Positions 41,215 through 61,020 are shown, numbered from the stretch's first letter. The stretch: 64,000 nt of DNA from Gavia stellata (GCF_030936135.1 NC_082637.1:4911001-4975000), one strand, 5' to 3'. Notes: a model not told the origin generated them from the letters alone. A program made the numbers and translations.

Positions 41215-41298
41215 TCAGGTGAACTGGAGTTTGCTGGGCTCTGGCATCTCAAGAGTCAGCATGTCAATCTGCTTTGAGAACTCTGCCTCCAACGCATT
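41215..41298 (-). CDS. HAUS1: HAUS1 coding exon 9 (terminal)
   Basis: Encodes NALEAEFSKQIDMLTLEMPE then PSKLQFT and TGA at 41217-41215. The human protein stops after a shorter '..VDMMEL', so the last ten or so residues are an extension. Confidence 0.9.
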   Translation of the reverse strand, partial: NALEAEFSKQIDMLTLEMPEPSKLQFT

Positions 41299-44200
41299 CT
41301 AGTGGGAGAGAAAACCAAAAGGACTCGGTGACCGTGAAACAGTTTTCTTACATTCTTGTTAGACAAACATATCTATGATGATCAAATCTTGGGATATTAT
41401 TAGCACTGATTAACCCAAGTATTGAACTGGAAGGTCTCACTACTGCAAAGGGCAGTAGTCTCTGTAGACAGCTACAGAGAAATCTCCAAATGAAGGGCTG
41501 AACAAGCTCGCTGGCCTTTATACTGTGCCCTGATGTGATATTGGACACCTTCAAACTGAACAGGTACACTCCAGAAGCGAGTATTCTCACCTGATAAAAG
41601 CCTCAGGCTGGTAAGGTGAGCTTGTACTTCTGAATCAAAAACAAGCAGCTTACCGACCTGAGCGGTCCCATCTGAAAGTGTACAAAATACTCTCAAATAG
41701 CTGTGATTTTTGATCACAGCTTTAAGGCTCATCACTGAATACTTTATGCTTCATCTATGAGCAAGCAGGCAGTAGCCAAAGTAATAAAGACAGTTTTCAT
41801 GCTCAGATGTGGCCCAGCTCACTCAGGAAACCTACGTATGTACTTCCCAAACAGCTTTATATGAACATTTCGCAACAACCATACCTGCAGATTACACACG
41901 CATGGATGAAATAGGCATTATGTTTTATAGGGGAAGGCCCCCGCTGCAGTCTACAAGGCAGCTATTAAATAAAACAGGGGCCCTGGAGCCCTCTGGGAGT
42001 CCAGGAGCAGCAAGGAAGGTTGTGAGCCCAATAAGCTGCAACACAGCTGAGTGAATAAACATTCTGACAGGTGAAGCAGACAAAATTCAGAGGGATATAG
42101 GTACCTAATCCCTACTGATACCATTATGCCCAACTGCCTTTATAGCTTAGATATCATTTCTCCACTAGTTCCTCCTACCGATATGCACGGCTTCTGCCTT
42201 ACCAGAGCAAATTTTCCCTCTGGAGATCATTAAGACTACAATCTGAGGTAGATAAATCCACAACCAATTAATACACATAGCTTGTTTTGGAACAACAGCA
42301 CTCATTTAAATCTCTGTGAAAGATAAAAAAACCAAAACTCTTACCAGTTCTCGTTTTACTTCTTCAATCTTCACTCGTGCAAGGGAAGGATTCTAATGAG
42401 AGAAAATGGCATAAAAATAAATATTTCAGATGGAAATACAGAGTCCCTGCATCATTGCAAGAGTCTAATGATGTGCCGCAGGGGAATTCAGGGATAATGA
42501 AATCAGTTTTGTGTACACCCTTCACATGCAAAGTGTACTGACATTAAAAGCCTAGTAGCAGTTTGGTTTGGGCAGTCACATATTTTTCAAAAGTCTGGTA
42601 TGGCCTAAAGGCTTAAAAAAAAAAAAACCAAACAAACAACCCTTGTTTTTAGCAATTTTCCAAACCTACCAATCCAGGAATTGCATTTTAAACATATCCG
42701 TGCATGAATTTTCCAAAGCACAATAAGCTTGCAAGGATAAACCTTCCTCCCTCCTCCTGCCTGCACCAGAAATGAGGCATCGGGGCTCTCCCTCTCTCCA
42801 TTGACAGCAAGACGGGAGGGAGGGGGGAGCTGGAGAACCTAATCGAATTTGAATGTCCTGGTTTTGCTTAAGGAAAGGCAGCAGCTGCCTCTTGGAATAA
42901 GACGGATTTAAAAGAGAAGCAGTCCCACCCTCTCCCTTCATCCTTTTCTTCTAGGAGGGAGACAGCAGTAGTTGTATGAGGCAGATACGTTGAGAGGCAG
43001 GAACTTGATGGAGGGGCTAAGAGAGAAGTGCAGCCCAGCAGACAGGTCCCTAGTTCATCATACAAGAGACCTGATTCATCGCAGAGCTTCTATGTGATTT
43101 TGAACAAGTCCCTCTGTTTCTCTGGACCTCTATGCCCCATTTATAAGAACTAGAATAAATCTTTTTCACCTCTTACACAGAAAGAGGTGAGGTTAGCGCT
43201 GTTACAGGCTGTAGGGTACTCAGATGAGGAGGTAACAGGGGCCTATCAGGTAACTCAAATACAAAACTGTAAACTGGGACAGTTACAATTGTATTTAATA
43301 AAACCAAATCCCATTCAACTATCCAGTTTTTGCTACTTCTCCCTTGAATGACACAGCAAAATGTCCTTAATACTTATCTGTAAAAGCAATAGCAATCTTC
43401 CAAAGGAGATTGGAAATACTTGGGTTTAGTAGTGCCAAATATCACAGGTGGCGATGTACAGATGTCACACAAAGCCAAGGCCTTCTGTTTCACGGACTAA
43501 AGCCTTGTTTACCCATGATTTCTTTAAGCCACTCTAAAGTTCTTAACAAAATTACCCTTAACTGAAACAGTCTTTTGCAACAAGCATTCTAATTTGAAAA
43601 GAGTAAAATCCTTTTTAACACAGATGCTTCACACAGCAGTCTGATAGTAACTCCTAGCACAGTGACCAATAGTGACAATAGCCAAAATATAAAATGAAGA
43701 GATATGCAGACAGGGGCTTTCAAAACTGTAATTTAGTCACCTAAATGAGAAACCTGCAATTTCAGAGAGCTGAGTACCCAGCACACTCAGAAGAAATCAA
43801 ACAAAATGATGGAGCAGCCAGTACTCATACAAGCTAGAGCACTTGTTTAGGGGACAACACCTATATTTGGCTATTTCTTCATAATCGTTAAAATCTTGCT
43901 GAGAGCTCCAACCTCTGCACAACACGCTCTGTCCACCATATTCACAGCCTGATGACACGTATAGCTAATATACTGGTAAATCTCAAAAAAGTTATTATAC
44001 TAAGGAATTCTATTTTCTTCAACATTTCTTTGTCTAATTTCTAGCTAATTCACCCTGATACTGAGCTCACCCAGCAAATCTGTGCATTTTGTTAGAACAA
44101 AGTTTACCTGGGAAACATACTTAATTTCTTGGCTTTGATTAATATATAGCCTTCTGTTTAAGTAAAGTCTTTCGTTTACACCATTAATAGACCTGTAGGA

Positions 44201-47200
44201 CATCTACCTGTCCACTGAAACCATCACAACAATATCCTTTACATTCTGAAGTCCATTAAAATTAATCTGATGGCAAATACAATAGAACAATAGAAAAAAA
44301 TAATTACAGGAGTTAAATCTAGGTAGGACTCCAGTTTCTTCTTTAAAGGCACAATTTCTTCCTGTAGTCCAGACAGTTTCTGGGAAAAGAACAAGACAGA
44401 TTATATTCTATAGTCTTACTTGTAGAAGTGATGTAAATCAGTGAGACAGATCCACAATTATCTACAGTATTTCAGACTTCAGGGACGTTGGTGAGAGCTT
44501 TCATGATCCTTCTTAAAACCCATGGAAAACTAAAGATCCGATTTAGATCTAAGATGAAGTAAGATCTTAGATGAAGTAAGATTCAGTTATCAATCAGTCA
44601 AACACAGTTCAAATTTTACACAGCGGTATCAATTAATTTTTCTTCGTTCTGAAGACATCTTCAGATGTCTTTTCTTACAGTATAACCACCTGATCTCACC
44701 TCCCGGAAAGAGGATTTCAAATGAGAATCCACAAGACAGAGGACTTTCGCTGTCAACCTCACTGTAGGCCAGAGAGAGAACCGAGCCCCAAGGGGATCCA
44801 TTCTCATGCCTTCTGCGTGAAAACGGTTTTGCATGTGCAGCAGCAAAAAGACTTCCCTTACACTTGCACTGCTTTGCTCAATTCTGCTAACAACGGGAAA
44901 TAATTTCTCTTTGGGGCTGAAAATTGAGCACCTTCCACAGTCTTCAACTCTTTTCAAATAATCAGCTTTAAGTAAAAACCCATGCACTCCAAAGATAAAG
45001 TCACTTGCGCTGCCCAATTCACTGAGCTCTTGGCAAAGCAGATACAGAAATGTCAGGGAGTCAGATCTGCCCTTATGCTCGGGTTCTAGAAGATGACAAG
45101 TCTAGAAAATTGCCTATGACATTTCGTATGCAAGATTCCAACAGAAATTATTTCTGTTTAGTACCCTTCTGAACCACTGTGCAATGTAAACATTGCCACC
45201 CAGTGCTGGTTCACGAGAATGACAACATAGAAATCAGGAAACTTACTTTCATTGTTCAACCTTACTAACATGCAGGAAAAGCTAGCAAAAGAAATGGGGA
45301 GAAAGACCAAGTTCTCATTACAGTAATAGCCAATAATATTAAAACATGGTCTGAGACAGAACAACACAAATATATTACATTTGTACAAATGCTTCAGCAC
45401 AAAGCTGGAGAATCTATAGTTAGTAACTCAAGAAAAGTGTTTTTTGCTTTAACAAGTTATCCTTCTAGGCTTGCAATACAGCCATCTAGCGATTGCAATA
45501 CACAGGCAGCCATGTAACAGGATATAGTCCACAGAATATCCACCCTCTGTAAAACACGGATTACAGAGAAAAGGCAGATCACAGGCTGTCAATTTTCTTT
45601 CAGTGGCAGGGAATTTATTCCATGGAAATTCCCTAGGAGGCTATATTCCCAATTACAGATGAGAGGCAGAAAGAGAAGAGAGGGAAAAACAAAAGGCAAC
45701 AAAAACAAAGATTCCAACTGTTCCCCTCAATCAGTCCAGAAGGAAAGCTTCCTACCAAGTCCAAAACAAGCCCACATCTAACCCTGAAGAAAAGGTACCA
45801 CTTCAGCACTTGCAGATGCTTCTCAGGTTCTAAGAGAGACAAACCCATCCAACACACCCCGACTCAGAGGTATCCACCTACGGGATTTTTGTTTGTGCTT
45901 CTTTTTACCATTAATACTTCTCCAAGTAACCAAATGGCAAACTACATTTCCTGAAACCACCCCACAAGCCTGGTCCGTACCACTGCAGAAACACCCATCT
46001 TGTATCAAAAGACCTACCTCAGAGAGGCTCACAAGTGACTCGTGTGTCAGCGACTGGTCCAACCCCGTGGCAGCAAGCTGGTCCTACAAACAGGAAAGAG
46101 TTCGTTCATAACTGACCACAAAATACAACAGGGAGGAGAAAGATTTTACCTTTTCCTTGGGTTTTGATCTAAACAGGCAACAAGAACGCAGTTTGTCAAC
46201 AACAGAAACGTGTGCTATTTGAAACACAGCTATAACTGGTATATGAAATCAGTTGCTACTAAAATTTGTATCAAGAATAACAAGCCTTTCCAGAAAACTA
46301 GTACAAGAAGAGCACACGGCAAGGCTGGGAAGAGGCTTCTCAGTAAAATGTCATCAACTCTAATACCACATTTTCCATCTCGTATTTGTCAAGGTATTTA
46401 ATACTCGAATGCTGTCCAATAAAGCATTCACATGTCCTTCATCATGTAGGAAAGGTGAAGGAGAAGACAGTACAACTTCTGCCTTCTGCGTTTAATCACT
46501 CATTAATTTCAAAAAATGGCTGTATTCAGAATTTTGACACACAGTTTACATCAGTGAATCAACTGCTTTACTGGTAGCTGTCTATATACTCTTACATGAC
46601 AGTACCTCATAATAAGCACAAGGTAGTCCAAGCTAATACAGTTATCAGTGAAAGAAGAGAAAGTGTCCTTGCATGTATCATAGGATGTCCTGGGGAGAGA
46701 CCATGAATATAGAAGGAACAACTGAGGTGTAGTAACATGTTGTCCCGTTAGCCCAAGAGTCCTCAGTTCTGGCGTTTGGGAAGCTCCTGGGATGTCTCTG
46801 TACCTACAGTTCTGGGCCCAGCCAGCCACGACTGTGCCATCCTGTCAACAATGTCTTGTTAGACCATTCCTTCCATCTACCTCAGCAGCCTTGATCCTGA
46901 TTTTTAAATCCTCAGATTTATCTTTCAGGAACTTCAAGTTCTGGGATCGGCTGTCAGCTTTGGCCTTTTCTACTTCCAGAAGTTCCTCTGTTTTTTTAAG
47001 ATCCCTTAAAAAAATACAAAAAGAAACAAACTTTTACATTCAAAGAGATACCAGTATACAAATACTGCTTAATTATCTATGCTCAAGCTAAACCCTGTAA
47101 TACAACCAACACGAGAAGGGAGAGAATGGAGAAAAACTTGCATTTCCCTGTGAGATCTCCCAGTGGAAAGATCCACAGCTGTTACATCCAGAGTCCCAAA

Positions 47201-50200
47201 GGCCAGGAAAAAAAAAAAGGCCAAGGGGAAAGCAGTCTGCATAAAAGCAAAGAGTAAAAGTCTTCTGCATAATTTCCTAATTCAGTTAGAGACCTGTTAT
47301 GCAAGTTAAACTTAAGATCACAGAGAGGGGCCGTGGCAAACCTGCACTAAGAACACACGTCTGGTATCTTTGCTACAAGCAGCACCACAATTACTACTTT
47401 AAAATACAAAAACCAGAAAATAATTAGACTGGAAGGGGCCTGTGGAGATCATCTGGGACAATCCCCACTCAAGGTAAGGGTGGATCCTGCTACGCTTGGC
47501 AAAGCACTTCAGATGACATCCTCTAGGGAATGGACTTGATACCGATTAGTTTTTATTTTTATTTAAGTCTCCCACACACTAGTTAAAGGAAATTCTTACC
47601 TGGGAATGGTTTTTGTCTTACCTGGCTCCTTCACTCTGACTATAGAGCCCATGCTAAATGTGATAAGAAAATCAGGTTTGCCTTCAACCTCAGACGAAGA
47701 CAACTGGTGGAGGATGCCAGCCCATATCCAAAAACTGCTTGTAGACCATTTTTGGTTTAAAATAATGGGTTTGATGGTACCCCAAATATCTTTTGATTAC
47801 TGAATGTGCCCACAGCACATGGCTTTTAATAGATACTTCAAATATTGTGAATTAGAGCTGTGTCAAAACCTGACAACTCAGTTATCCATGTTAGTTATCA
47901 CAACCATTGTCCCACATTGCAGAGATCAGCAGTACTGCTTACATCATTCTCTTTTCTCATCCATTACTCACTCCTCTAACCGCTTTTCCAGCATCAGCGC
48001 TGCAGTTAGTTTTTTCCTAATGTTGCTCAATTCCAGTTCCATTTCTCTGTTTTTTGATTCTGTTGCATACAGCTCCGAAGTCATATCATTGATGGCACAG
48101 AAGAAGCTGGTGAAAAGAAAGATTCAGTGGGAATGCTCAGGAGTCAGCTCTTCTGAAACTCAGAATTACTATTGTTACTTCATCCACACTTCCCACAAAT
48201 TACTTGTTTTTGTTCTCATATTATGATACATCAGACAACTGCCAGCTATTTGAGAGCAGGAAAGCAAAATAAGTCACTAAGGGTATCTGCTTTCCTTAAC
48301 TAAGAAAGATTTCATCTGGAAGGGGAAACAGCCCAGCAATCTCAGTAGGAGGAAGTGAACAAGACCTGGCACTCTACTGAATATAACCACTGGGTTCGAC
48401 ATGATCAGATGCTCCACTCGTGGCTTGCCAAATTGCTTTTGAGAGAAACTGTATTCAGTCCCTGAAAAGGCACGTCCCTGAGGCATGCCCAGCAGTATTT
48501 CAGTTTGTTCCTCTTCCCAAATGGTTCAAAGCTGCTTGTCCCTCCAGCTCAGAAGAGCTGTAAGAGCCAAGGTCCTGAACATCATACAAAAATTGGATTC
48601 CAAGGCAGATTTGGGCCCTTCCTTACTGCCAGCGCTCAGCACAAACCTGCTGTGTTATGGGTCAAGGCCAGGCTAGGGAGAAGGGTCCAGGAAGACCAGA
48701 CTAACAGCTGCCATTTCTCTGTGGCTAAGGAAACCTCCTTACATTAACTGACGCCATATAAGAAAGGGAAGAACAAGGAGCTGAGACAAAAACCGGTTAC
48801 AGTTCCCCAGTCCTTGCCTAAGCAGTATGAAACCTGCTTTAGCTTGTGCTGCCTGGCACAAAAGTCTGAGTGGCAGCATCCTGCAGCCACTGACCACAAA
48901 AGCACGAGCAAAAGAGATATTGAATTCTGGCTGAGGCACTTCTCAGGCTTCAGAGACTTCCTTTGCTGGGATAATCAAGAGCTAGAGCTTTGTGCTCAGT
49001 TCCTGCGTTCTCCAAAGCTGCCCAAAAGGTGCAAAAGAAGCTGGAAAAGTGAGATGCCTGGTCAGGTTTGAAACTGTTGAATTGAAAACCCAGAGGGAAA
49101 CAGCACTGACCATCACCCCTGATGCACAGTGGGAATAATTACCTGGCAAGAGAAGTGTCCTTTGTTTCAAGTGTCATTGCACTGTTTACCAGGACATTGA
49201 GGTAGCCGGTGCCTTCACTGGACAGACTGGATAGGGAAAGATCCAGGCTTTCTGCAAGAAGGCCCTGTAGATAGTTGGCTGGAAAACAAATATAACCCAA
49301 AGTAGTAAGTTTTTTATATTACTGTTCTTTTAAGGCCTAGATAGGACTCTCTCTTTTAACACAGGTGTTAAAAATGTATTGTGGTCCCCTGAACCACTCA
49401 CTTGCTCCAAAAAACCACATTATCAAACACGCACTCTAGACAACTCGAGCATAACTTAATCACCTCACTGTTGTTTCAGATTCCTCAAGCACTTTCCTTA
49501 ACAGTGGATTAGCACCAGCTCAGACTCTTAAATCAGCTGTAGGGTTGCTTCCCTGTCTATCCAGCCAATATTTTAATGCTGTGCTACTCAGCCCAGCAGG
49601 CTAGGAGGTTTTAACAATTAATCTGCTTGTCCGTATTTACAGCCTGCTCAAGACGGCTTAAAAAGATGGCTCTTGACCAACCTTATGTCACCGTAAATTT
49701 TGCCAAAAGGAAGGCATGGGATGCATTGTAGTAAAAGCTGCACCAGAACAAAAGCTGAGTTCATTCCAATTATATATATATTTTTCATATATGTTTGTAA
49801 GATTTTAACAAAGACAGTCTTCAGGGTCACTAAGAAAAACTAACTTTGATGGAACTGAGACGTGGAGCTTCAAACTCACCTTCTGCTTCATATTCTGTTG
49901 CCTTCTGCTTCATGTCCTCTATCAGCAAAGAAACATCCCTGTCCCTAGCTTCATTGCATTCTACAAGCTCATACAAGATATCAACTGTCCTTGCATTCAC
50001 TTCATACTGTGGAATAGGCTGATTCCCATATATTTTCTTCAGCCATAAAGTAACCTGCCAGAGAAGGGAAAAAAAGAATAAACAGTCAAGTGAAACGACA
50101 GAAAACAGCTGATAGATGTGAGAAACGTAAAATGCTGCAAGCTCTACACTCCTGAAGAACAAATCCTACTACATCAGTCGAGGTGTGGGTGGAAAAGGGG

Positions 50201-51541
50201 GACAGCTTCTTTTATCACTTTTTTCAAACACTCTCTGAAGTTTAGTAAACCATTTCCCTTTCAATCTCCCTCCTTTCTCTGGACACCTGCTTATCTCCAG
50301 GTGATAAAATTTTATCTTTTTAGTCACATGACCTGTTTGCTACAGACATGCTAATGATCCAAGAGATGTTAAATGGGTATTTGGGCAGCTGGTAAAAACT
50401 GCATTAAAGCAGCGTGGGATAAAACTGCCCAAACCATGATCACTGGGAACAGTCTCCATGGGCTAGCGGAGGAGAAAGGGTTACTACAGCGTGCAGGCAC
50501 GAGCCCTGCAGAGCAGTTTTTACCAGTGAAAAGAAGGTCAGACACAGGAGAGAGGTTAATACAGCATTCTCACGTGGCACTGGAAGATTAGATTATGACT
50601 GATGATAACTGAACACATGGAAGTTCAACACTGAGGTAACAAATTCTTGTCTAAGGCTACCTAAGCAACCTGATGGAAAAGGACCCAGCCTTATAACTTT
50701 AAAAGATGTTTCTTTCTAGCATGTCCTTCTTTATGCTTCTACCGTACCAGCATCTCAACCACATACACTGCACACAGCAAACATCACCCCGAACTATTAT
50801 GGGGAGAAAACCATGAAGCCCTTAGAAGCAAACAGCACTGATTATGCTTAGATGAAACTCTAATACTTCAAGAGAGCCAAGTTCGCAAACAAAGGATGAA
50901 TTACATCTTTCCACCACTCTCTCCAGTGAGAAAGATCTGAAATGCAAAAGCTTCAGGCACTCAAGACCTTCATAAGCTGGCAACTTAAACCAGCTGTGAG
51001 CTTATACTTCAAGGTCAGTGAGCTCGGGCTGTTATCTAGCGGGTAGTAGAGGATCAAGCGGGTGAACACAAGCTTCGCTGCTGCAAAACCCACCCAGCGA
51101 CCACGTCTTGTCTGTCCCCCAACGCTTAAAGGTGCAAGAAAACGACACAGCCTCATTTCTACTCTTAAACCGCGCACTCCCGAGCGCCAGCCAGGCAGAG
51201 CGATAACTGCCAGGGCCCGGCAAAACCTTCAGCGCAACCCCTCGGGTGCCTCGCCCGTAAGGGCTGAAAGAGACGCTCTCGGGAGAGCAGGACGAAGGCT
51301 CTGCTAACACTCCGGGGCCAGCCCGGGGGTCACGGCACCCGCCCCGCCCGGCGCCCCCCCACCAGGCCCTGTGCCGGGCCGGCGGGGAGGAGCTGCTGGG
51401 CGGGTGAGGGGCAGCGGGGCCTGGGCTAAGGCAGCCCCAGGAAGGGGCTACTGCCACCTCCACAAACCCCGCACCGTGAAAGCCAACCCGAGCCGAGCCG
51501 CATCCCAGCCCCACCATTACCCGCTGAAGCTTCTCCTCCAT
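41215..51541 (-). CDS. HAUS1: HAUS augmin-like complex subunit 1 (nine coding exons)
   Basis: Encodes a subunit of augmin, the eight-protein complex that recruits the gamma-tubulin ring complex to existing spindle microtubules for branching nucleation; HAUS1 belongs to the HAUS1/3/4/5 subcomplex. Coding exons (minus strand): 51541-51521, 50054-49880, 49278-49143, 48106-47972, 47004-46881, 46083-46018, 44379-44308, 42392-42345, 41298-41215. All junctions are GT-AG and frames match, giving 286 residues (human 278). The protein is largely alpha-helical and coiled-coil. It is alignable with human throughout, for example IPQYEVNARTVDIL, TLETKDTSLA, PLKKKLESYLDL and NPSLARVKIEEVKREL. The C-terminus is longer than in human (ends LEMPEPSKLQFT). 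The gene is head to head with ATP5F1A, as in mammals. Confidence 0.95.
42345..42392 (-). CDS. HAUS1: HAUS1 coding exon 8
   Basis: Sixteen codons, NPSLARVKIEEVKREL, nearly identical to human. Canonical splice sites. Confidence 0.94.
43080..43200 (-). repeat. MIR-type SINE copy
   Basis: Reads 'tatgtgattttgaacaagtc', 'cctctgtttctctggacctc' and 'gccccatttataag..ttcacctc'. This follows the reversed MIR core 'gtgaccttgggcaagtca..acctctctgtgcctcag..catctgtaaaatggg..acctacctc' in order and spacing. Ancient and diverged. Confidence 0.55.
44308..44379 (-). CDS. HAUS1: HAUS1 coding exon 7
   Basis: Twenty-four codons, KLSGLQEEIVPLKKKLESYL then DLTP. Donor 'cct|gtaatt'. Confidence 0.94.
46018..46083 (-). 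CDS. HAUS1: HAUS1 coding exon 6
   Basis: Twenty-two codons, DQLAATGLDQSLTHESLVSL then SE, matching human EQLSARGMDASLSHQSLVAL. Canonical splice sites. Confidence 0.94.
46881..47004 (-). CDS. HAUS1: HAUS1 coding exon 5
   Basis: Encodes EDLKKTEELLEVEKAKADSR and SQNLKFLKDKSEDLKIRIKA, a charged coiled coil. Acceptor 'ttttttaag', donor 'gag|gtagat'; ends in phase 0. Confidence 0.94.
47424..47520 (-). mobile_element. Decayed CR1 LINE fragment
   Basis: The phrase 'gactggaaggggcctgtgg' followed by 'agatcatctgggacaatccc' and 'ctcaaggtaaggg' matches the common CR1 3' region 'gactggaagggacct..gatcatctggtccaaccccc..gctca.agcaggg' read in reverse orientation. It is short, older than the copy at 36.8 kb and lies inside HAUS1 intron 4. 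Confidence 0.65.
47972..48106 (-). CDS. HAUS1: HAUS1 coding exon 4
   Basis: Encodes SFFCAINDMTSELYATESK and KLTAALMLEKRLE, a coiled-coil segment matching human. Donor 'gagga|gtgagt'; ends in phase 2. Confidence 0.94.
49143..49278 (-). CDS. HAUS1: HAUS1 coding exon 3
   Basis: Encodes ANYLQGLLAESLDL and GYLNVLVNSAMTLETKDTSL, parallel to human AKYLQDLLMES and LETKDTSLAS. Canonical splice sites; ends in phase 2. Confidence 0.95.
49880..50054 (-). CDS. HAUS1: HAUS1 coding exon 2
   Basis: Acceptor 'ctggcag' and donor 'gaag|gtgagt'. Encodes VTLWLKKIYGNQPIPQYEV and onward to KQKATEYEAE, matching the human N-terminal region. Ends in phase 1. Confidence 0.95.
51521..51541 (-). CDS. HAUS1: HAUS1 coding exon 1
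   Basis: Start codon at 51541-51539, in CpG-rich sequence and followed by EEKLQR. The donor 'cgg|gtaatg' is phase 0. Only seven codons are in this exon. Confidence 0.88.
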
Positions 51542-51618
51542 GGCGGCCTGCGCCGCCTTGAGCCTCCCGCCTCCGTCCCGGCATCCCCCGCGCGCAGCCG
51601 CCGCCCCGCGGGGCCTGA

Positions 51619-51631
51619 TGGGACTTGTAGT
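51619..51631 (-). promoter_or_regulatory. ZNF143/THAP11-type (SBS) promoter element
   Basis: The plus strand reads TGGGACTTGTAGT, that is ACTACAAGTCCCA on the HAUS1 strand. It fits the ACTACAAnTCCCA half of the ZNF143 binding motif common in vertebrate housekeeping promoters. It sits about 80 bases upstream of the HAUS1 start codon. Confidence 0.65.
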
Positions 51632-51700
51632 TCGGCGGGGGGGGGTGTGTGTATTTGTGGCACTGGGAGAGCTCACCCAGCCCAGCAGCACCCACTTTCC

Positions 51701-52839
51701 TCGTTTTAAATTCTTAAAACAAAGAGAAAATAATAAAAAAATCAGTTCAATTCACTAGCTGCAGCGAACGCTTTTACCAAAGTCGATTTAAATGCTCTCA
51801 ATGCTTTGAAAGAAGCTGCTTTTCCCCTCATATACCCAATACTTCTAAGAAAATAGTCTTGAATCAGTAAAATAATGTGAGGGGATTTCAGTTTTTGATG
51901 GAATTGTGTGTTTCATGTATTGCATAAGACAAATTACAAATAAAGGCATATAAACCTCTTCACCAAATAGGCATGAATCATATTTTAAGTTCAATGGTAA
52001 AACTTGAAATCTGAATAGTTTGCATACGCTGCTTACATAAATTCATATAAAAGATGTACTCCTTGTTGTAAAATACACCATAAAACTCTATCTTCTGAGT
52101 CAAACTCTTCAAACAATTACCAATGAACCACCTTTCTTTAGCAACACGCAAAAAGTGCAAATGTAAATGGCTTAAATCAATTATTTAAATCAATGTGGGT
52201 TTTTTTCAGGCAGCTTTAAAGAATTTAAAGTGATTAATGAAATAAACAGCCCAAGAAACACACCGATTCCCAAATTGCTGAGGCATCATATTTGATACAA
52301 CGCATGCCAAAACCGTGGAGGACTTTTCACTTAACCTTTTCAATTCCTAGAAAGGTCTGCTGGGATCTGTGTTTTACTAACCTCCCTGGATTACCAACAG
52401 GGACACGATCACACTGTGCCTGCCTGAGTTTCGCCACTTTCTCGCGGGCAGACTAAATCCTACGTCTCACACACAGGATCCGTGAAGGGCGCTGTCCCCG
52501 CAGGGTTAGGCCTTGGTAGATGGATCATGGTAAGGGAGAGACCCCTGCATGCCATAAGCATGACTGCCTCTTGCAGTGAGGTTCTCCTCCGCTTGCAGTG
52601 CTGCTATCCTGTCACTGTCACCTCTGATGGCACCTGTGGGGTCAGCTTTTATGTTTCACGTATTATCAGCACAGTGGATAAAAAATTTAAGCTGCTCTGT
52701 AGTATTGGTAAGAAAGCCAACACAGCGCTGCACATCGCGTCCCTTTTACCCCCGTTTCCAGAGCGCAGGCGAGATGCCAGCCCTCCACTGCCACACTTTT
52801 CTTCTGCCACCAGCACCTGCTACGGGACAGGTTTGACAG
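51701..52839. other. Central part of the HAUS1-ATP5F1A intergenic region
   Basis: An AT-rich stretch (51.7-52.45 kb) followed by rising GC content towards the ATP5F1A island. The open frame at 52482-53111 becomes Pro/Ser/His/Arg-rich because of composition and has no recognisable domain. No repeat recognised. Confidence 0.55.
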
Positions 52840-53228
52840 GAGCTGGAACACCCGCAGCTCCCAGAAAAGGGGGGGCACCCCCCAACCACCTCCTGCCCCA
52901 CACCACCTCCCGCTGCCTCGCAGCCCCTCACACTCCGGTCCACGTCCCCAGCCCCAGGCCGCCCCACCGCCCTCACACTCCCGCCTCCCGCGCCTCAACA
53001 CCGGCCCCTGCCCACCTCAGGCCCCCAGCCCCGCCCCGCCGCCGCTCCCCGCCCCTTCCGCCCGCCGAGGGCCATTTCAAGGGCGCCTGCCGCAACGGGG
53101 TATTTTTCTAAAAGCCCCGTTCCGGGTTTTTTTTAATATATTTGTTATATATCTGTATATTCCCTTATGAGGCGCAGGAAGCGGGAAGGCACCACAACGC
53201 CTGAGGAAGACGGTGGCGGCGGAGGAAG

Positions 53229-53238
53229 CACTTCCGGG
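53229..53238 (+). promoter_or_regulatory. ETS/GABP (NRF-2) site
   Basis: CACTTCCGGG, a match to the ACTTCCGG core bound by GABP/NRF-2, about 150 bases upstream of the ATP5F1A start codon. GABP is an established activator of many OXPHOS genes; use at this site is inferred. Confidence 0.6.
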
Positions 53239-53297
53239 CCGCGCCCCGCCCCGCGCCGTGGGCGTGGCCTCGCCGCCAAAAGGGGCGGTGCGCGTGA

Positions 53298-53308
53298 CCG
53301 CCATTTTG
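53298..53308 (+). promoter_or_regulatory. YY1 site
   Basis: CCGCCATTTTG matches the YY1 consensus and lies about 75 bases upstream of the ATP5F1A start codon, a position where YY1 often marks the transcription start of TATA-less promoters. Confidence 0.6.
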
Positions 53309-53384
53309 TGGAGAGAGCGCGGGGCCGGCAGCCGCCTCCCGTTTGCTTCAGTCTTCTCCGGAGGAGCCGCCGCCCGCCGCCGCC

Positions 53385-60914
<7,530 letters not shown>

Positions 60915-61020
60915 ACTCTTAAAACTGTTCAATCAGACCAGGCTGTTGTGGTGATACCATGCTCCAGCTCCATCAAAGACTTAAAAGTATGTGCGACTTG
61001 AATGTACAGATCTCAAGGAG

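Larger units (their letters stand above)
42393..51520. other. HAUS1 introns
   Basis: Eight introns; those longer than 300 bases include 42393-44307, 44380-46017, 46084-46880, 47005-47971, 48107-49142, 49279-49879 and 50055-51520. They contain an old MIR-type SINE (43080-43200) and a decayed CR1 fragment (47424-47520). No nested gene or snoRNA was recognised. The last intron near its 5' end (51150-51520) is CpG-rich and belongs to the promoter island. Confidence 0.7.
51150..51700 (-). promoter_or_regulatory. HAUS1: CpG island and promoter of HAUS1
   Basis: GC- and CpG-rich sequence spanning the HAUS1 start codon (51541) and the start of its first intron. It includes a ZNF143/THAP11-type element at 51619-51631. 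There is no TATA box at a fitting place, as is typical of housekeeping genes. Confidence 0.7.

Noticed and set aside
41472-41735. 87-codon minus-strand frame in the last HAUS1 intron
   Set aside because: It looked protein-like at first glance, but it is intronic, lacks canonical flanking sites in phase with HAUS1 and matches no family I know.
51032-51691. 219-codon minus-strand frame over the HAUS1 start
   Set aside because: It contains the first seven HAUS1 codons and then reads straight through the donor into the intron. The rest is composition-driven and unrelated to HAUS1.
52482-53111. 209-codon plus-strand frame upstream of ATP5F1A
   Set aside because: Low-complexity Pro/His/Ser/Arg tail in a CpG island with no recognised domain; it ends before the ATP5F1A start.
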